A stretch of 64,000 nucleotides of DNA from Bog-532 sp963833835 (GCA_963833835.1 CAWHZI010000017.1:186001-250000); one strand, 5' to 3'; positions 28,629-37,688 are shown, counted from the first letter of the stretch. A program made the numbers and translations. The notes: a model not told the origin generated them from the letters alone.

Positions 28629-29787
28629 ATGCTGGACGCGAGCCGGCCAACTGACCCTGAGGGGGTGAGGGGCCATCAGCCCGCCGCTGGCGGGCTGACC
28701 GAGCTGGGCCCACGAGCCTGGGCCCGCCGAGACCGGACCCACCGAGACCGGCCTGGGCGGATCGAACGCGAGAAGTCGCACCCACTGGCCTGGAAGACAG
28801 TGGCCAAGCGGGCGGCGACGGTCCTCGTCGCTGGTATCGCCATCTACCTGGTCTTCCGGCGATCACCGAAGTGTTCGCCTCGTGGCCGAAGCTGTCCACC
28901 CTGAACTTCTGGTGGCTGGCGGTAGCGATCGCAGCCGAAGCGGCCCACTTCACGTGCACGTTCGCCCTGCAGCGGCTGGCCCTGCGGACCCGAGCCTGGT
29001 TCCCGGTCGTCACGTCGCAGCTGGCGGGGAACGCGTCACCCTCATCATGCCCGGGGGTGTGGACGTCGGCGCCGCTGTGCAGTTCCGGATGCTGGCCGTG
29101 AGCCTCGGCGACGCGACGCGACCGTCGGTGGCCTGGCTGCGTTTTCGTTGCGGCGTGGCGGACTGCTGGCCCTGCCGGTCCTGGCCCTCCCGGTCATCCT
29201 GATCGGCGTGCCGGTCAGCCGGGGACTGGCCAACGCGGCCTACCTGGGCGCGGCCGGGTTCGTCGTCTTCGCCGCGTTCGGGGCGACCGTCCTCATCTAC
29301 GACGCCCCGCTGCGCTGGACCGGCCGGGTGGTGCAGGTCGTGATCAACTGGGTGCGCCGGAGGGGACTCCGGTAACCGGGCTGGACGCCACCTTGGTGGC
29401 TCAGCGTGACGAGATCCGGGCCACCCTCGGCCAGCAGTGGTGGAAGGCGTCGCTGCTGTCCGCAGGCCGGCTGTTCATCGACTACCTGTGCCTGCTGGCC
29501 GCGCTGCGCGCCACCGGGAGCCTGGCTCGCGGCCTGATCCTGGTGGTGTACGCGATCGCCGGCATCATCGGGATGATCCCGATCACCCCCGGCGGCCTGG
29601 GGATCGTGGAGGCGAGCCTGACCGGGCTGCTGGTCCTGGCCGACGTCAACTCCGGCGCGGCCGCCGAGCACACTGACCTACCGCCTCGCTTCCTACTGGG
29701 CGCCGCTGGCCGCCGGGCTATCGCCTACGCCTGTCCGCCTCCGGTATCGCCACACTCATCGCCGCCAAATTCATCCCTGTCGGGTGA
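28629..29787 (+). pseudogene. UPF0104/lysylphosphatidylglycerol-synthase-like membrane protein, multiply frameshifted
   Basis: Pieces of one membrane protein are spread over all three forward frames: 'VAKRAATVLVAGIAIYLVF' (to about 28856), 'STLNFWWLAVAIAAEAAHF' and 'TSQLAGN' (to 29034), 'VTLIMPGGVDVGAAVQFRML' (to about 29110), 'GGLLALPVLALPVILIGVP' (to 29362-29365), 'MIPITPGGLGIVEASLTGLL' (to about 29670) and 'LTYRLASYWAPLAAGL'. Together they follow the YbhN/UPF0104 flippase-like family order, including the 'PGGLGIVE' motif. At least five indels are needed to restore one frame, several of them missing G or C in short runs. It is a decayed gene, or the sequence here is poor. An intact larger relative lies at 31658-34150. 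Confidence 0.8.
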
Positions 29788-29823
29788 GGCACACGGTGGC
29801 CGGAATCGACAAGCTGCTTTGAC

Positions 29824-30363
29824 ATGAGCCGAGCGGTGTTGACGAAAGGGTCGGTGGCCGCAATGGCCGCCGCCGCCACCCTGGTCTTGGCCGCCTGCAG
29901 CTCCGGTGGCGGATCTTCCAGTGGCAGCGGGAGCGCGTCGGCCCGCGCATCCGCATCATCGGCCGCATCGGCGTCAGCCCGGCCTGCGCCCGTGCTGACC
30001 GTGTGCCAGGAGGTAAACTCGGTCCGCCACGCCCTGAGCAGCATCGTCGCGACCAGCATCGGCCAGGCACCGATCAGCGAGATCCAGGCCGTAACGAGAG
30101 CCATGCAGACCGCCCTGACCGATCTCAGTAACACCGTCTCCGGCCAAACCGAGTGGAGCAGCCAGATCGCCGCCTTGAAGACGCAACTGGACCGGCTGCA
30201 GTCCGCCGCCAGCAGTGACGCTTCGGCGCCCCCCTCCAACGGTGGCCGGTCCACCGTCGCCGCCGCCAAGGCCAGTGTCGTCGCCGCCACCGGGCGGCTG
30301 CTGTCGGCCATCGGGAACCGCTGCCCCGCCTCTACCCCCACCCCCGTGCCCAGTTCCTCGTGA
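29824..30363 (+). CDS. putative lipoprotein, unknown function
   Basis: A 179-residue protein with signal peptide and lipobox 'LVLAACSS', so it is expected to be a membrane-anchored lipoprotein. A Ser/Gly/Ala-rich spacer (about 27-55) is followed by a helical domain (about 60-125) with two cysteines in the mature domain ('TVCQEV' and 'GNRCPA') that could form a disulphide. It ends in a Pro/Ser tail. It is 15 bp upstream of the M20 amidohydrolase. Confidence 0.72.
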   Translation: MSRAVLTKGSVAAMAAAATLVLAACSSGGGSSSGSGSASARASASSAASASARPAPVLTVCQEVNSVRHALSSIVATSIGQAPISEIQAVTRAMQTALTDLSNTVSGQTEWSSQIAALKTQLDRLQSAASSDASAPPSNGGRSTVAAAKASVVAATGRLLSAIGNRCPASTPTPVPSSS

Positions 30364-30378
30364 CAGGGAACCAGTCTC

Positions 30379-31647
30379 ATGACGGACACCGTGTGGTCCG
30401 GTCTCGGCGAGCTGAGGCCGGCTCTCGCCGACTTTTATCGGGACCTGCACGCCCATCCCGAACTGTCGCTGCAGGAGCACCGCACCGCCCAGCGCGTGGC
30501 CCAGGCCTTGCGGCCCCTAGGGTTCGAGGTCACCGCGCAGGTCGGGGGCACGGGAGTGGTCGGGCTGCTGCGCAACGGCGACGGCCCGGTCGTCATGCTG
30601 CGCGCCGACATTGACGCCCTTCCAGTCCAGGAGCAGACCGGCCTGCCGTACGCGAGCACGCTCCGGCAGACCGGCGAGGATGGCCGCGAAGTGCCGGTGA
30701 TGCACGCGTGCGGCCATGACATGCACGCCACCGCCCTACTCGGCGCCGCCGCCCTGCTGGCCCGGGCCGCCAGCACCTGGTCGGGGACGCTGCTGGCCGT
30801 GTTCCAGCCCGCCGAGGAACTGGCCCGTGGAGCCAGGGACATGGTTGAAGATGGGCTGTTCGAGCGGTTCGCCCGGCCGGATGTGGTGATGGGCCAGCAC
30901 GTGAGCCCGCTTCCGGCCGGCCTGATCGGGTACGCCAGCGGGCCGGTCATGGCGGCGGCTGACTCCGTGCAGGTCATCCTGTACGGCCGGGGCGGTCACG
31001 GATCACGGCCGGAATCCACCGTCGACCCGGTCCTGATGGCCGCCCACGTGGTGACCAGGCTGCAGGGGATCGTGGCGCGGAATGTCCCGCCCAGTGAGCC
31101 CGCGGTGGTCACGGTCGGGCGGCTGCAGGCCGGGACCAAGGACAACATCATCCCGGACACGGCCGAGCTGGGCATCAACATCAGGTCCTACTCCCAGCCG
31201 ACCCGGGACGTCATCCGCCGGGCCATCGAGCGCATCATCCAGGCCGAGGTCGCGGCCAGCGAGGCACCGCGCCCGCCCGAAATCGACTGGAACGTGAGCG
31301 CCCCCCTGCTGGTCAGCGATCCGGCGGCGACCGCGACCACGATTACCGCGTTCAGCAGGCACTTCGGCGAACAGCGCCTGCTGCCCATGCCGCTGGTCAA
31401 CGCCAGCGAAGACGTCGGTGTCTTCGGGGACGCGGCCGGTGTGCCCACCGTGTTCTGGTTCTGGGGCGGCCTCGACGCCGAAACGGCCGGCCCGGCCCTG
31501 CGCGACGGGAAGCTCGACACCCTGCCGGGCAATCACTCGCCGCATTTCGCCCCGGTCATCGAACCCACGCTGAGCACCGGCGTCGAGGCTCTGACCGTGG
31601 CCGCCCTGGCGTGGTTCGGCGCGGACATCCCGGCGGCCCAGCCGTGA
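30379..31647 (+). CDS. M20 family amidohydrolase (hippurate hydrolase-like)
   Basis: A 422-residue protein. Metal-binding and catalytic blocks: 'YRDLHAHPELSLQEHRTA', 'VVMLRADIDALPVQEQTG', 'MHACGHDMHATALLGAAALL', 'AVFQPAEELARGARDMVEDG' and near the end 'GNHSPHFAP'. The order matches M20D amidohydrolases that hydrolyse N-acyl or amide bonds of amino acids. There is no export signal. It may be cotranscribed with the lipoprotein gene before it and the large membrane protein gene 10 bp after it. Confidence 0.93.
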   Translation: MTDTVWSGLGELRPALADFYRDLHAHPELSLQEHRTAQRVAQALRPLGFEVTAQVGGTGVVGLLRNGDGPVVMLRADIDALPVQEQTGLPYASTLRQTGEDGREVPVMHACGHDMHATALLGAAALLARAASTWSGTLLAVFQPAEELARGARDMVEDGLFERFARPDVVMGQHVSPLPAGLIGYASGPVMAAADSVQVILYGRGGHGSRPESTVDPVLMAAHVVTRLQGIVARNVPPSEPAVVTVGRLQAGTKDNIIPDTAELGINIRSYSQPTRDVIRRAIERIIQAEVAASEAPRPPEIDWNVSAPLLVSDPAATATTITAFSRHFGEQRLLPMPLVNASEDVGVFGDAAGVPTVFWFWGGLDAETAGPALRDGKLDTLPGNHSPHFAPVIEPTLSTGVEALTVAALAWFGADIPAAQP

Positions 31648-31657
31648 CGGGGCGGCC

Positions 31658-34150
31658 ATGGCCGTAGATCCTGGCGCCCGGGCCGGTCAGCCGCTACCGG
31701 CTAGGGCGCGCGAAGAGGACGCCGTGACCACCCCGGCCCGGCCGGAACAGCAGTTCTGGTCCCGCTGGCGGTCGGCCTTCTTCGCCCCGGTGGGCGACGG
31801 GCAGCGGCGGCGCCGGGGGAGTGACGGGCTGCGGTTGGCCAGTGCGGCGCTGGCCCTGCTCTGCTGCCTGCTGGTCATCCACTTCGACTCGCGCGTTGAC
31901 CGGGCGATCGTCCAGGTCGTCCATCCGCCGCCGCGGAGCATCACCTGGCTCGTGACGGTGGTGTACCAGGCCGGCTCGTTCGGCGTCATCGCCGTGCTCC
32001 TGGTCGCGGCCGTGCTCGCCCGCCGCTGGGTGATCGCGCGCGACATCGGGCTGAGCGCCGCGATTGCGGCCGTGATCAGCGGCCTGCTGGTGGTAGGGCT
32101 CGGTAGCAGCGGTGGCCGGTCTTCCGGGGTGATGATCGGGAGCTACGTACTCAGCTTCCCGGTGTTGCAGATCGCGCTGTTCGCGGCGGTGGCCACGGCG
32201 ACCCTGCCGTACCTGGGACGCAGCCTGCAGCGCATCATCGAAATCTTCATCACTCTGGTCGCCCTGGCCTGCGTGGTCGGGGGTCACGGGCTGCCGCTCA
32301 ATGTCGTCGGCAGCCTGGTCATCGGCTGGGGAGCGACGGCGGTGGTCCGGCTGGTCTTCGGCTCACCGCTCGGCCTGCCGTCCATCGCCGACGTGCGCGT
32401 GCTGCTGGCCGGCCTCGGCATCGGTACCGATGGCGTGCACCCGGTGGCCCGGCAGGTGTGGGGGGTCGCGAAATACCAGGCCACCGAGACTGGCGCCGGC
32501 GGATCAGCCGGCCGCCTGGACGTATCGGTCTACGGCCGGGACGCGGCCGACGCGCGGCTGCTGACCAAGGCGGGCCGGTTCGTGCTGTACCGGGACTCCG
32601 GACCGAGTCTGGCCGTTACCCGGCTGCAGCAGGTTGAGCACGAGGCTTTCCTGACCTTCCGGGCCGCCCAGGCGGGCGTGACTGTGCCCGAGGTGGTCGA
32701 GGCGGGGACGGCCGGCCCGTCCGGGGACGCGCTGCTGGTGGTCCGGCCGCCGGCCGGTTCGGCCCTGGCCGATACCGACGCCGCGGCCGTAAGCGACGCG
32801 GCCCTCGCGGACCTGTACCGCCAGCTGCTCAGCCTGCGCCGCGCCCGGATCGCCCACGGCGCCATCAGCGGTGAGACCGTGCTCGTCGACGCGACGGCGC
32901 AGACCGTGGCGCTGACCGATTTCCGCAACGGCATCGCCAGTGCCTCGGCGGACCAGGTCGACCGCGACCTGGCTGGCGCGCTGGCCGCGACCGCGGTGGC
33001 GGTCGGAGCCGAGCGGGCCGCGGCCAGCGCGGCCCGGAGCCTGACGCCGGAGGTGCTCGGGAGCGTTCTGCGGCATCTGCACAAGCCGGCCCTGGACCCG
33101 GCCGTGGGCCGGAGCCTGCGGGCCCAGCCGAAGCTGCTGGAAGAGGTGCGCCAGCAGGCCGCCCAGGCGGCCTCGATCGATCAGCCAGAGCTGGTCCAGC
33201 CCCGCCGGGTGAGCTGGGCGACGCTGATCATGGTGGCCGGCTCGCTGATCGGCGGGTGGGCCCTGATCGGCGTGCTCATCGACGTGTCCCAATCGTTCGA
33301 CACCGTCATCGGGGCGGAGTGGCTCTGGGTCATCATGGCGCTGGTCCTGGCCCAGCTGGCCTATGTGGCCTCGGCCGTCGAGGGAATCGGCAGCGTGGCC
33401 GGGCCGCTGCCGTTCGGCCGGGCGGTGGCCGTCGAGGTCGCCAACGCGTTCAGTGCGCTGGCCGGTGGTAGCGCCGCGGTCTTCGCCACCCGGGTCCGCT
33501 TCTACCAGAAGCAGGGCTATGACAGCACGGTGGCGCTCAGTTCGGGCGCGATCATGACCGTCGCCAGCTGGCTCGCGACGGGGGTGCTCCTCATCGCGTC
33601 GCTGCCGTTCGCCTGGGGATCCATCGACGTGCAGATCACCCCCGAGTCCGGCGGGAACAGCAAGCTGGTCTGGGTCATCCTGGCCGTCGTGGTCGTGGTG
33701 GCGATCGTGGCTGGCCTGGTCCTGGGGGTGCCCCGGTTCCGCCGGCTGGCGGCCAGTAAGCTGCTGCCCCGGCTGCGGGACGTCTGGTCCAACCTGGCTC
33801 AGGTCGCCAGTTCCCCGCGCAAGCTGGTGCTGCTGGTCGGGGGCTCGTTCGCCGCGGAACTGCTGGTCGCCATGGCGTTGTCGGTGTCGCTGCGGGCCTT
33901 CGGTGACCACCTCCGGCTGCCCACGCTGATCGTGGTCATCACCCTGGCCGCGATGATCGGGGCGGTCGCTCCCTCACCGGGCGGCATCGGCGTAGTGGAA
34001 GCGGGCATCATCCTCGGCCTCACGGCGGCCGGCGTCAGCGAAGCCGACGCCACCGCGGCGGTCTTCATCCAGCGCCTGTTCACCTCGTACCTGCCGCCGA
34101 TCTGGGGCTGGGCCACCCTGCTGTGGCTGCGGCGCCGGGACTACTTGTAA
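31658..34150 (+). CDS. multidomain membrane protein: PAP2-like N-terminus, kinase-like centre, UPF0104 flippase-like C-terminus
   Basis: An 830-residue protein. Residues 55-240 hold about six membrane helices ('FDSRVDRAIVQVVHPPPRS', similar to PAP2-type proteins). Residues 270-480 form a soluble kinase-like domain, with 'IAHGAISGETVLVD' in the place of the catalytic loop (no Asp) and 'ALTDFRNGIA' as a DFG-like motif, so it is probably a pseudokinase. Residues 525-825 form a lysylphosphatidylglycerol-synthase-like/UPF0104 membrane domain ending with 'PSPGGIGVVEAGIILGL'. It lacks the cytoplasmic LPG synthase catalytic domain. This domain order occurs in actinobacterial YbhN-like proteins thought to move lipids or lipid-linked molecules. 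Exact substrate unknown. Confidence 0.85.
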   Translation: MAVDPGARAGQPLPARAREEDAVTTPARPEQQFWSRWRSAFFAPVGDGQRRRRGSDGLRLASAALALLCCLLVIHFDSRVDRAIVQVVHPPPRSITWLVTVVYQAGSFGVIAVLLVAAVLARRWVIARDIGLSAAIAAVISGLLVVGLGSSGGRSSGVMIGSYVLSFPVLQIALFAAVATATLPYLGRSLQRIIEIFITLVALACVVGGHGLPLNVVGSLVIGWGATAVVRLVFGSPLGLPSIADVRVLLAGLGIGTDGVHPVARQVWGVAKYQATETGAGGSAGRLDVSVYGRDAADARLLTKAGRFVLYRDSGPSLAVTRLQQVEHEAFLTFRAAQAGVTVPEVVEAGTAGPSGDALLVVRPPAGSALADTDAAAVSDAALADLYRQLLSLRRARIAHGAISGETVLVDATAQTVALTDFRNGIASASADQVDRDLAGALAATAVAVGAERAAASAARSLTPEVLGSVLRHLHKPALDPAVGRSLRAQPKLLEEVRQQAAQAASIDQPELVQPRRVSWATLIMVAGSLIGGWALIGVLIDVSQSFDTVIGAEWLWVIMALVLAQLAYVASAVEGIGSVAGPLPFGRAVAVEVANAFSALAGGSAAVFATRVRFYQKQGYDSTVALSSGAIMTVASWLATGVLLIASLPFAWGSIDVQITPESGGNSKLVWVILAVVVVVAIVAGLVLGVPRFRRLAASKLLPRLRDVWSNLAQVASSPRKLVLLVGGSFAAELLVAMALSVSLRAFGDHLRLPTLIVVITLAAMIGAVAPSPGGIGVVEAGIILGLTAAGVSEADATAAVFIQRLFTSYLPPIWGWATLLWLRRRDYL

Positions 34151-34746
34151 GGGTCCCCGGACGATCCGTCGCTGGGGCCCGCATGGTCGCTGGGGCCCGC
34201 ATGGTTGCCCCAGCGCAGGAAGATCACCAGCCCGAGGATGACCGCGGTGATCCCGGCGCCGAATTCCAGCAGGTGCAGGGCTTCGGGCGAGTCCACCGCT
34301 TCTTCGGCGAACGCGACCGCCAGCACCAGCACGATCATCGAGGCGATCCGGTTCTTCAGATCGTTCAGGTCGTGCATGGCCAGCCAGCCGGGCAGCCGGT
34401 CTACACCGTCGACACGGATGTCCCCGATGAACAGCTCGTAGAAGCCGATCGCCGAAACCAGGGCGGTGGAACCGATCAGGAAAAGGTCGATGTCCAGCAG
34501 CAGCGACCCGACGTGATGGCCGACCGGAAACGGATGGGCGATCATGGCGTCCATCGCGTTGATGAGAACGGCCACCCCATAGACATACGCGATCAGGGTG
34601 GCCACCAGCAGGAACACCACCGGCACGAACGCCAGCCATAGCGACGCGGTCAGCGTCCGCTCCACCCCGTCCCGCAGCTGTCTTCCGGGCCGCCCAGGCC
34701 GGTGCTCGGGGATCTCGCTGTCCGTCCCATCTGGCATGGCGCTCAT
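34141..34746 (-). CDS. YqhA/UPF0114 family membrane protein
   Basis: About 201 residues from ATG 34744-34746 (a second ATG three codons later). Helices: 'LWLAFVPVVFLLVATLIAYV', a middle pair around 'LLLDIDLFLIGSTALVSAIG', and 'IASMIVLVLAVAFAEEAVD'. The motif 'FYELFIGDI' followed by 'LPGWLAMHDLNDLKNRI' is the mark of UPF0114/YqhA, whose function is unknown. A short repeated 18-base unit (34168-34203) encodes the duplicated 'HAGPSD' near the C-terminus. The gene overlaps the previous gene's end by 10 bp in convergent orientation. Confidence 0.85.
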   Translation of the reverse strand: MSAMPDGTDSEIPEHRPGRPGRQLRDGVERTLTASLWLAFVPVVFLLVATLIAYVYGVAVLINAMDAMIAHPFPVGHHVGSLLLDIDLFLIGSTALVSAIGFYELFIGDIRVDGVDRLPGWLAMHDLNDLKNRIASMIVLVLAVAFAEEAVDSPEALHLLEFGAGITAVILGLVIFLRWGNHAGPSDHAGPSDGSSGDPYK

Positions 34747-34847
34747 GATTTCACGGCGACCGGACCCGCGGGACCCTGGATCAGCTGGAGTCGGCGCCGA
34801 AGGCGGCGGCGGCGAGCCGGGCCACTTCCTCATATGAGCGCAGGGCT

Positions 34848-34898
34848 GGCCGGCCAAGCTTTGTGACCAACGCGGCCGGCCAAGCTTTGTGACCAACG
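34848..34898. repeat. two-copy 25-bp tandem repeat
   Basis: The 25-base unit beginning GGCCGGCCAAGCTTTG occurs at 34848-34872 and again exactly at 34874-34898, a 26-bp period. It lies just beyond the stop codon of the epimerase gene, in a short intergenic gap, and contains a HindIII-like AAGCTT core in each copy. It may be a local slippage duplication. Confidence 0.9.
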
Positions 34899-34902
34899 TG
34901 GT

Positions 34903-35826
34903 TTAACGTTCTTGCAGGTGCTCATGTGTAAGCTCGGCCCAGCCGTCGCGCCAGCTGGGCCAGGCCAGTTTCCAGCCGAGCTCCTGCCGCGCGTACCGGT
35001 TGCTCGCCCCGCGCGCGTAACGGGGCCGCCCCGGCGCGGTGCCCCCGGCCAGTGCGGCGTCCCGGGCCGGGGCCGGGGCTGGGATTGGGGCTGGGGTCGG
35101 GGCCCCGACGGCCGCGCAGAACACCGGCACCCACACCGAGGCTGCGGCAGGCTCGTCGTCCACCACGTTGACCGCGCCCGGCGGCCAGTCCAGCGCGGCC
35201 ACCGCCGCCGCCGCGGCGTCGTCGACGTGCACAAAGCTGCTGACCTCGCCCGTGCCGCGGAGCTGGCCCGCCCTCGCCGACTTAGCCACCGCCCCGGCCG
35301 CCCAGTACCAGGTGCCGGGACCGTAGAGCAGCCCGTTGCGCAGGATGACCGGCTCGGGCAGCTCGCGGGCGGCCTGCTCCATCACGCGGATGGCGTCCAC
35401 GGTGTCCCGCCGGGTCGCGTCGGCCGCCCCGGTGTCCAGCGGGGTGGCCTCGTCCGCGGGCTCGTCGCCGCCCCGATAAGCCCAGGCGATGCTCTGCACG
35501 ATAAACCGCCGGGCGCCCGCCGCCCGGGCCGCGTCGACCAGGTTCCTGGTACCGGCCCGGCGCACCTCGGCGTTGCCCGGCCCGACCCCGCCCGCCAGGT
35601 CGGTCAGCTGATGCATGACCACCTCAGGGGCGGCCGCGACCACGACCTGCCGCACCCGCTCCGCGTCGAAGACGTCGCCCGCCGCGACCTCGGCCCCCAG
35701 CGCCGCCAGCGGCCTGGCCTTTTCGGGCCGCCGGGCCAAGATGGTGACCCGGTGTCCCTGATCGAGCAGCAACGGCACGATCCGCTGTCCCAGTACGCCG
35801 GTCCCGCCGGCGATGACGATACGCAT
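34903..35826 (-). CDS. NAD-dependent epimerase/dehydratase family protein
   Basis: A 307-residue protein from ATG 35824-35826. The Rossmann motif 'MRIVIAGGTGVLGQRIVPLL' is followed by 'GDVFDAERVRQVVVAAAPEV' and 'RRFIVQSIAWAYRGG', in which the Tyr of the usual YxxxK pair is near but the Lys is not seen, as in many atypical SDRs. Residues about 215-240 are a Pro/Ala repeat (PTPAPIPAPAPA), an odd insertion in the second half. Likely an NAD(P)-binding atypical SDR with unknown substrate. Confidence 0.85.
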   Translation of the reverse strand: MRIVIAGGTGVLGQRIVPLLLDQGHRVTILARRPEKARPLAALGAEVAAGDVFDAERVRQVVVAAAPEVVMHQLTDLAGGVGPGNAEVRRAGTRNLVDAARAAGARRFIVQSIAWAYRGGDEPADEATPLDTGAADATRRDTVDAIRVMEQAARELPEPVILRNGLLYGPGTWYWAAGAVAKSARAGQLRGTGEVSSFVHVDDAAAAAVAALDWPPGAVNVVDDEPAAASVWVPVFCAAVGAPTPAPIPAPAPARDAALAGGTAPGRPRYARGASNRYARQELGWKLAWPSWRDGWAELTHEHLQER

Positions 35827-35943
35827 GGACCCACGGTAGCCAGCCGGTGGCCCGCAAGCCTGAGCCACTTAGCCCTCAGTTTCGTGGGCCAGTCCGTGAT
35901 GCCAGGATGGACGCGACGATCACATCGATGAAAGGAGCCCGCG

Positions 35944-37005
35944 ATGGCGCGGCGCGTGGACAGCGAACTGCTGCTGGTCGGAAGCCTGCCCGCGGACTCG
36001 ACCGAATCGGCCTTGCGCTCGGCCGCCGGGTTCTTCGGTGACCTGGTGTTCGCGCTGCCGGACGGCGAGACCGGCCCGCGGGCCGGGTGGGTCAGCTACG
36101 AGCGGGAACGCCTGGCCCGCCCGAACCCCGGGGTAGTCGTGGTCCAGGAGACCGAGTCACCCACCGGGCTGCCGCGCCACGCCTACGAGACCCCGGTGTT
36201 CGGCATCCGGCCCGGGACCTCCCAGCTGCACTGGGATACCTGGCCCCGCATCGATGACGCGATCGCGGGTTACCAGGTGTTCACCGCGCTGCGGGCGGAC
36301 GGCGTGATCCCCCGGCACCTGCGTTTCCAGGTCGGCCTGCCGTTCCCGGCCAGCGCGCTGAACGCGTTCAAGGCCGACTTCGCCGCCGACTACCCGGTCG
36401 CGGCCCGGGCCTTCGAGGACCTGGTGGGCCGGGAGCTGGCCCGGCTGACCGCGGCCATCCCGCCGGAGGACCTGGCCATCCAGTGGGACATGGCCTACGA
36501 GACCCAGGACCTGGAGGGCGTGCTGGCCTGGACCCCCGAGGGGGCCTGGGAACGGTTCGCCGGACCCGTCACCCGGCTGACCCGGCTGATCCCCGAGCAG
36601 ACCCTGGTCGGCTACCACCTGTGTTACGGCACGTTCCCGGAGTGGCCCATGTACGAGGCCCGGGACCTGGGCCTGCTGGTCCGGATGGCCAACTTCGCGG
36701 TCGCGAACTCGGGCCGGACGGTGGACTGGCTGCACCTGGCCGGCCCCCGTTACCTGCGCAGCGAGGACCGCGCCTTCTTCCGCCCGCTGGTCGACCTGGA
36801 ACCGGGTGACGCGCGGGTCTTCCTCGGCATCGTGCTGCCCATCGACGGCGCTGCGGGCCTGCGCCGCCGCCACGACACCGCGTCCCGCTACCTGGACGAC
36901 TTCGGCGTCGCCATGTACTGCGGTTTCGGCCGCCAGCCCGGCGCGGACGGCACCGAGACCATGCGCGAGCACGCCGCTGTGGTCCGTACGGTGCGCGGCC
37001 TCTAG
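35944..37005 (+). CDS. uncharacterised protein, possibly MetE/UROD-like barrel
   Basis: A 353-residue soluble protein with a clear start (AAAGGAGC upstream of ATG 35944). Blocks such as 'LVGSLPADSTESALRSAAG', 'FALPDGETGPRAGWVSYER', 'HLRFQVGLPFPASALNAF', 'IPPEDLAIQWDMAYETQD' and 'HLCYGTFPEWPMYEARDL' recall the cobalamin-independent methionine synthase/uroporphyrinogen decarboxylase barrel superfamily ('VGSLP', 'QWD...', 'H.C.G'). The zinc ligands of MetE are not evident apart from the His-Cys in 'HLCYG'. Similar proteins are annotated as hypothetical. Function unknown. Its stop overlaps the MarR gene's stop by four bases, convergent. Confidence 0.7.
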   Translation: MARRVDSELLLVGSLPADSTESALRSAAGFFGDLVFALPDGETGPRAGWVSYERERLARPNPGVVVVQETESPTGLPRHAYETPVFGIRPGTSQLHWDTWPRIDDAIAGYQVFTALRADGVIPRHLRFQVGLPFPASALNAFKADFAADYPVAARAFEDLVGRELARLTAAIPPEDLAIQWDMAYETQDLEGVLAWTPEGAWERFAGPVTRLTRLIPEQTLVGYHLCYGTFPEWPMYEARDLGLLVRMANFAVANSGRTVDWLHLAGPRYLRSEDRAFFRPLVDLEPGDARVFLGIVLPIDGAAGLRRRHDTASRYLDDFGVAMYCGFGRQPGADGTETMREHAAVVRTVRGL

Positions 37006-37535
37006 CCCGCCGCCACCGGCCTCGCGGCCTCGTCCGACTTGACCTGCTGGGCGACTTCGCACAGGTTGCCGAGCGGATCGAGGCTCTGCGCCCGGCAGGC
37101 CACCTGGCTCAGCAGGGCCAGGAACGCGGAGGTGCCGGTGTCCGACAGCGGGCTGAGCACGTGCGCCTCGACCCGGCGCAACTCCTCCTGCAGCTGCCGC
37201 CAGGTGGCGCGGCCCCGGTCGGTGGCGGCCACCAGCCGGCTGCGCCGGTCGGCTGGGTCCGGCCGCCGGGCCACCAGGTTCAGCCGTTCCAGGTCGTCGA
37301 TCAGATAGGTCAGTACGGTGCGGTCGATGCCGAGGTCCTCGGCGATCGCGCCCTGATTGCGCGGCGGCTCACCGACCGCGGCGGTCAGGATCTGATATCC
37401 GCGCGGGCCGCCGGGCAGGTCACGCAGCGCATGGTCGGACGCCTTCACGTATGCCCGGAACACCACGCCCAGCATCCAGCCCAGGTCGCCCTGAAGGTTG
37501 CCGGGTGAACCCGGATCCGGCTGCCGTTCTGCCAT
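37002..37535 (-). CDS. MarR-family transcriptional regulator
   Basis: About 177 residues from ATG 37533-37535 (an in-frame ATG at 37556 is a possible earlier start). The winged helix is visible as 'RNQGAIAEDLGIDRTVLTYL' and 'DLERLNLVARRPDPADRRSR', the latter being the D-x-R-x-R wing of MarR proteins. The C-terminal helices form the dimer arm. It is divergent from the LLM-hemerythrin gene, so it is a candidate regulator of that gene; an inverted repeat lies between them. Confidence 0.9.
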   Translation of the reverse strand: MAERQPDPGSPGNLQGDLGWMLGVVFRAYVKASDHALRDLPGGPRGYQILTAAVGEPPRNQGAIAEDLGIDRTVLTYLIDDLERLNLVARRPDPADRRSRLVAATDRGRATWRQLQEELRRVEAHVLSPLSDTGTSAFLALLSQVACRAQSLDPLGNLCEVAQQVKSDEAARPVAAG

Positions 37536-37558
37536 GCCGTTAGGATAGCGCAGCATCA

Positions 37559-37601
37559 CAGATATTCTGCTTCTCAAATAATCTGTCGGGCATAATATCT
37601 G
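37559..37601. promoter_or_regulatory. candidate MarR binding region
   Basis: CAGATATT at 37559-37566 and AATATCTG at 37594-37601 are exact inverted 8-mers 27 bp apart, and a related ATAATCTG lies between them (37578-37585). The whole stretch is unusually AT-rich for this genome and sits between the MarR gene and the genes it may control. Spacing is wide, so this may be two separate half-operators. Confidence 0.4.
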
Positions 37602-37649
37602 GATGGCAGCAGTTGGCCGCAGGAGACCCTCGACGCACCAGGAGCGACG

Positions 37650-37688
37650 ATGAGCACGCGCATCACGCCGACGGCCGGTCATGACTGA
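37650..37688 (+). CDS. possible 12-codon leader ORF
   Basis: ATG 37650 follows a good ribosome binding site (AGGAGCGACG) and reads twelve codons, MSTRITPTAGHD, to a TGA at 37686-37688 that overlaps the first codons of the LLM-hemerythrin gene. That gene has no ribosome binding site of its own at ATG 37681, so translation may be coupled through this small frame. An indel near 37680 that split a longer N-terminus is another explanation. Confidence 0.4.
   Translation: MSTRITPTAGHD

Noticed and set aside
31658..34150. Lysylphosphatidylglycerol synthase (MprF) activity
   Set aside because: Only the membrane flippase-like domain is present; the cytoplasmic aminoacyl-transfer domain is absent.
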